The translations under genes and the position numbers were made by a program. Below the pieces are notes generated by a model. That model was not told the DNA's origin and searched no databases. It saw nothing but the letters and a program-made list of their open reading frames with translations. Source: Bacillota bacterium (lineage in GTDB: Bacteria; Bacillota; Clostridia; Lachnospirales; Lachnospiraceae). From it: 64,000 nt of DNA. Positions 62,437 to 64,000 of the stretch are shown here, piece after piece. The stretch is from the NCBI GenBank assembly GCA_023414875.1, contig JAEZMV010000025.1, positions 77,981 to 141,980 on the forward strand. The letters run 5' to 3'. Positions within the stretch are counted from its first letter, which is position 1. Every line of letters begins with the position of its first letter.

Positions 62437-63186
62437 ATGGCTTTATTGTCTATTAAAGATTTAAATGTATATTATGGAGTAATCCATGCGATAAAAGACA
62501 TATCCTTTGATGTATATGAAGGTGAGGTTATTGCACTCATTGGAGCAAATGGAGCAGGAAAGACAACGATCCTCCATACAATCACAGGTCTAGTACCTGC
62601 CAAGTCAGGAACGATAGAGTTTGAAGTGAAGAAGACTTCTGGTGACAGTAATTCCGTTACGGAGACCGTTGATTTAAGAAAAACCCCGGCACATAAAATA
62701 GTATCCATGGGTATGGCTCATGTTCCGGAGGGCAGAAGAATCTTTCAGGAATTAACAGTACTTGAGAATCTTAAGATGGGTGCCTTCACAAGAACAGATA
62801 AAAAAGAAATCAATGATACCCTGGAAATGATCTATCAGCGTTTCCCTCGCCTAAGAGAGCGTAGATCACAGATAGCAGGAACCTTAAGTGGCGGAGAGCA
62901 ACAGATGCTTGCAATGGGAAGAGCCCTAATGTCCCATCCAAGAATTATCTTGATGGACGAACCCTCCATGGGATTATCTCCGATATTAGTGGAAGAAATT
63001 TTCAGCATTATTCAGCAGATTAGTAAGGGCGGAACAACAGTTTTACTGGTAGAACAGAATGCGAAGAAAGCGTTATCCATCGCAAATCGTGCATATGTTT
63101 TAGAAACAGGGAATATCGTGTTAGAGGGTGAAGCTGACAAATTAATGAATGATGAATCTGTTAAAAAAGCATATTTAGGAGAATAA
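62437..63186 (+). CDS. livF: branched-chain amino-acid ABC ATPase LivF
   Basis: The start is ATG 62437, five nt after GGAGG; the ATG at 62425 overlaps that site. The 249-residue ATPase has Walker A GANGAGKTT (~36-44), MAHVPEGRRIFQELTVLENL (LivF signature), TLSGGEQQMLAMGRAL and ILMDEPSMGLSP. An insert of about a dozen residues (KKTSGDSNSVTETV) lies between the Walker A strand and the VPEGR region, not usual for LivF. It completes the transporter with LivG. Confidence 0.92.
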   Translation: MALLSIKDLNVYYGVIHAIKDISFDVYEGEVIALIGANGAGKTTILHTITGLVPAKSGTIEFEVKKTSGDSNSVTETVDLRKTPAHKIVSMGMAHVPEGRRIFQELTVLENLKMGAFTRTDKKEINDTLEMIYQRFPRLRERRSQIAGTLSGGEQQMLAMGRALMSHPRIILMDEPSMGLSPILVEEIFSIIQQISKGGTTVLLVEQNAKKALSIANRAYVLETGNIVLEGEADKLMNDESVKKAYLGE

Positions 63187-63223
63187 AGAATACAAAAAGC
63201 CGAAAAGGCAGGAGGTATTTCAG

Positions 63224-63844
63224 ATGAGTAAATATGTAATAACAATTGCACGAGGCTATGGAAGCGGCGGAAGAACCATTGGAAAAATGTTATCTGAAGA
63301 ACTTGGCATTCCGTACTATGACAGGGACCTGCTTCGTTTCGCTTCGGACGACAGCGGTATAAATCAACAGTTATTTGCAAAGGCGGATGAAAAGCTTAAG
63401 AAAAGCTTGTTATACAGAGTAGCTAGCAATGTATATAAAGGCGAATTAATACCACCGGATAGTGATGATTTTGTATCCAATGATAATCTCTTTAATTATC
63501 AGGCAAAAATTATCAAGGAGCTGGCGCAGACGGAATCCTGTATCATAATAGGTCGATGTGCTGATTTTGTACTTAAGGATTATGACAATGTCGTAAAGGT
63601 ATTTGTACACTCACCCCTTGAAGCTTGCATCAATACTTTAAAGGAAATGACCGGCAAACCTGAGAAGGAAATAGAAAAGCAGATAACCGAAATTGATAAG
63701 CATAGAGCTGAATATTATAAATACTACACCGGTAGGAACTGGGAAGATGCAAAGAATTACGATCTTTGTTTAAATAGCAGTAACCTCGGCTTCCAAAAAT
63801 GTGTGGATATCGTAAAAGAATATCTTGATATACGTTACCGTTAA
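63224..63844 (+). CDS. cytidylate kinase-like family protein
   Basis: A 206-residue P-loop protein: ITIARGYGSGGRTIGKMLSE (~6-25, GxGSGG nucleotide-binding loop), YYDRDLLRFAS, SCIIIGRCADFVL, and a basic lid region PEKEIEKQITEIDKHRAEYY. It belongs to the cytidylate-kinase-like group that is widespread in clostridia beside the true Cmk; its substrate is unproven. AGGAGG precedes the ATG, 38 bp after livF, so it may be co-transcribed with the liv operon. Beyond it, to the window end, only an AAGGAT/ATCCTT hairpin (~63922-63957) is seen. Confidence 0.85.
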   Translation: MSKYVITIARGYGSGGRTIGKMLSEELGIPYYDRDLLRFASDDSGINQQLFAKADEKLKKSLLYRVASNVYKGELIPPDSDDFVSNDNLFNYQAKIIKELAQTESCIIIGRCADFVLKDYDNVVKVFVHSPLEACINTLKEMTGKPEKEIEKQITEIDKHRAEYYKYYTGRNWEDAKNYDLCLNSSNLGFQKCVDIVKEYLDIRYR

Positions 63845-64000
63845 GCTGTCTGAAATTTATGAATGAAATATAAAGAGTGTGTGAAGAAAAGTCTGTAAAT
63901 AACTTTCTATGATAATTAATTAAGGATCTTGAGGCTGTTTCTACACAGTCCAATCCTTGGGTACACTATAAACAATAACAAAGAGCATGTCAAGAAAACT

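Overview
The window looks like a low-GC Firmicutes chromosome, most likely a clostridial anaerobe of the Lachnospiraceae type. Pointers are AT-rich DNA, strong GGAGG ribosome-binding sites, clostridial ABC and Liv transporters, a rubredoxin-like/NAD(P)H oxidoreductase fusion, a CdaA-CdaR pair, and teichoic-acid-type CDP-glycerol polymer genes. No rRNA, tRNA, CRISPR array or intact transposase was seen.

Bases 1-10.1 kb are an accessory island. It is framed by decayed ends: two serine-recombinase C-terminal tails on the left and a RecQ HRDC tail on the right. Inside are a very large RecQ-like helicase with an unrecognised N-terminal third, an adjacent coiled-coil/membrane-tail protein, a helix-hairpin-helix glycosylase-like protein, a SUKH immunity/HNH nuclease pair, a SWIM zinc-finger protein and a lipoprotein. 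The helicase module is a candidate undescribed defence system.

10.2-24.7 kb holds a heterodimeric ABC exporter, a decayed esterase tail, an unknown minus-strand gene, a protein with Ca-binding-like Asp-rich loops, the rubredoxin-like/oxidoreductase fusion, an intact esterase, and a secreted protein with ten nearly identical IPT/TIG repeats. 24.7-33.5 kb is a carbohydrate locus: a minus-strand AraC regulator opposite an ABC sugar importer, a TIM-barrel isomerase, a zinc-less MDR dehydrogenase, a GH57-like enzyme and a radical SAM protein. These are tightly spaced and end at a strong terminator. I know of no described pathway with this set.

33.6-40.6 kb is core: a PTPS/QueD-like protein, the cyclic-di-AMP module (cdaA, cdaR) with two membrane proteins upstream, HPr, and leuA. 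40.7-54 kb is a cell-envelope polymer locus: TagG/TagH export, TagD, three CDP-glycerol glycerophosphotransferase-type proteins (one fused to a GT4 domain), a pyruvyltransferase-ferredoxin-FrhB fusion, an LCP ligase and a polyprenyl glycosylphosphotransferase. Its intercistronic gaps carry repeated modular hairpins. Behind it lie a decayed S66 (MccF-like) peptidase and a ~209-bp foldback element.

54-64 kb holds an HtrA protease with an Asn/Gln/Tyr-rich tail, ClpX, a small zinc-ribbon protein, a complete branched-chain amino-acid transporter (livJHMGF) and a cytidylate-kinase-like protein. A ~112-bp structured repeat occurs in inverted orientation at 14.3 and 57.4 kb. At clpX it has duplicated 22 bp of the gene's 3' end, which is good evidence for a small mobile element.
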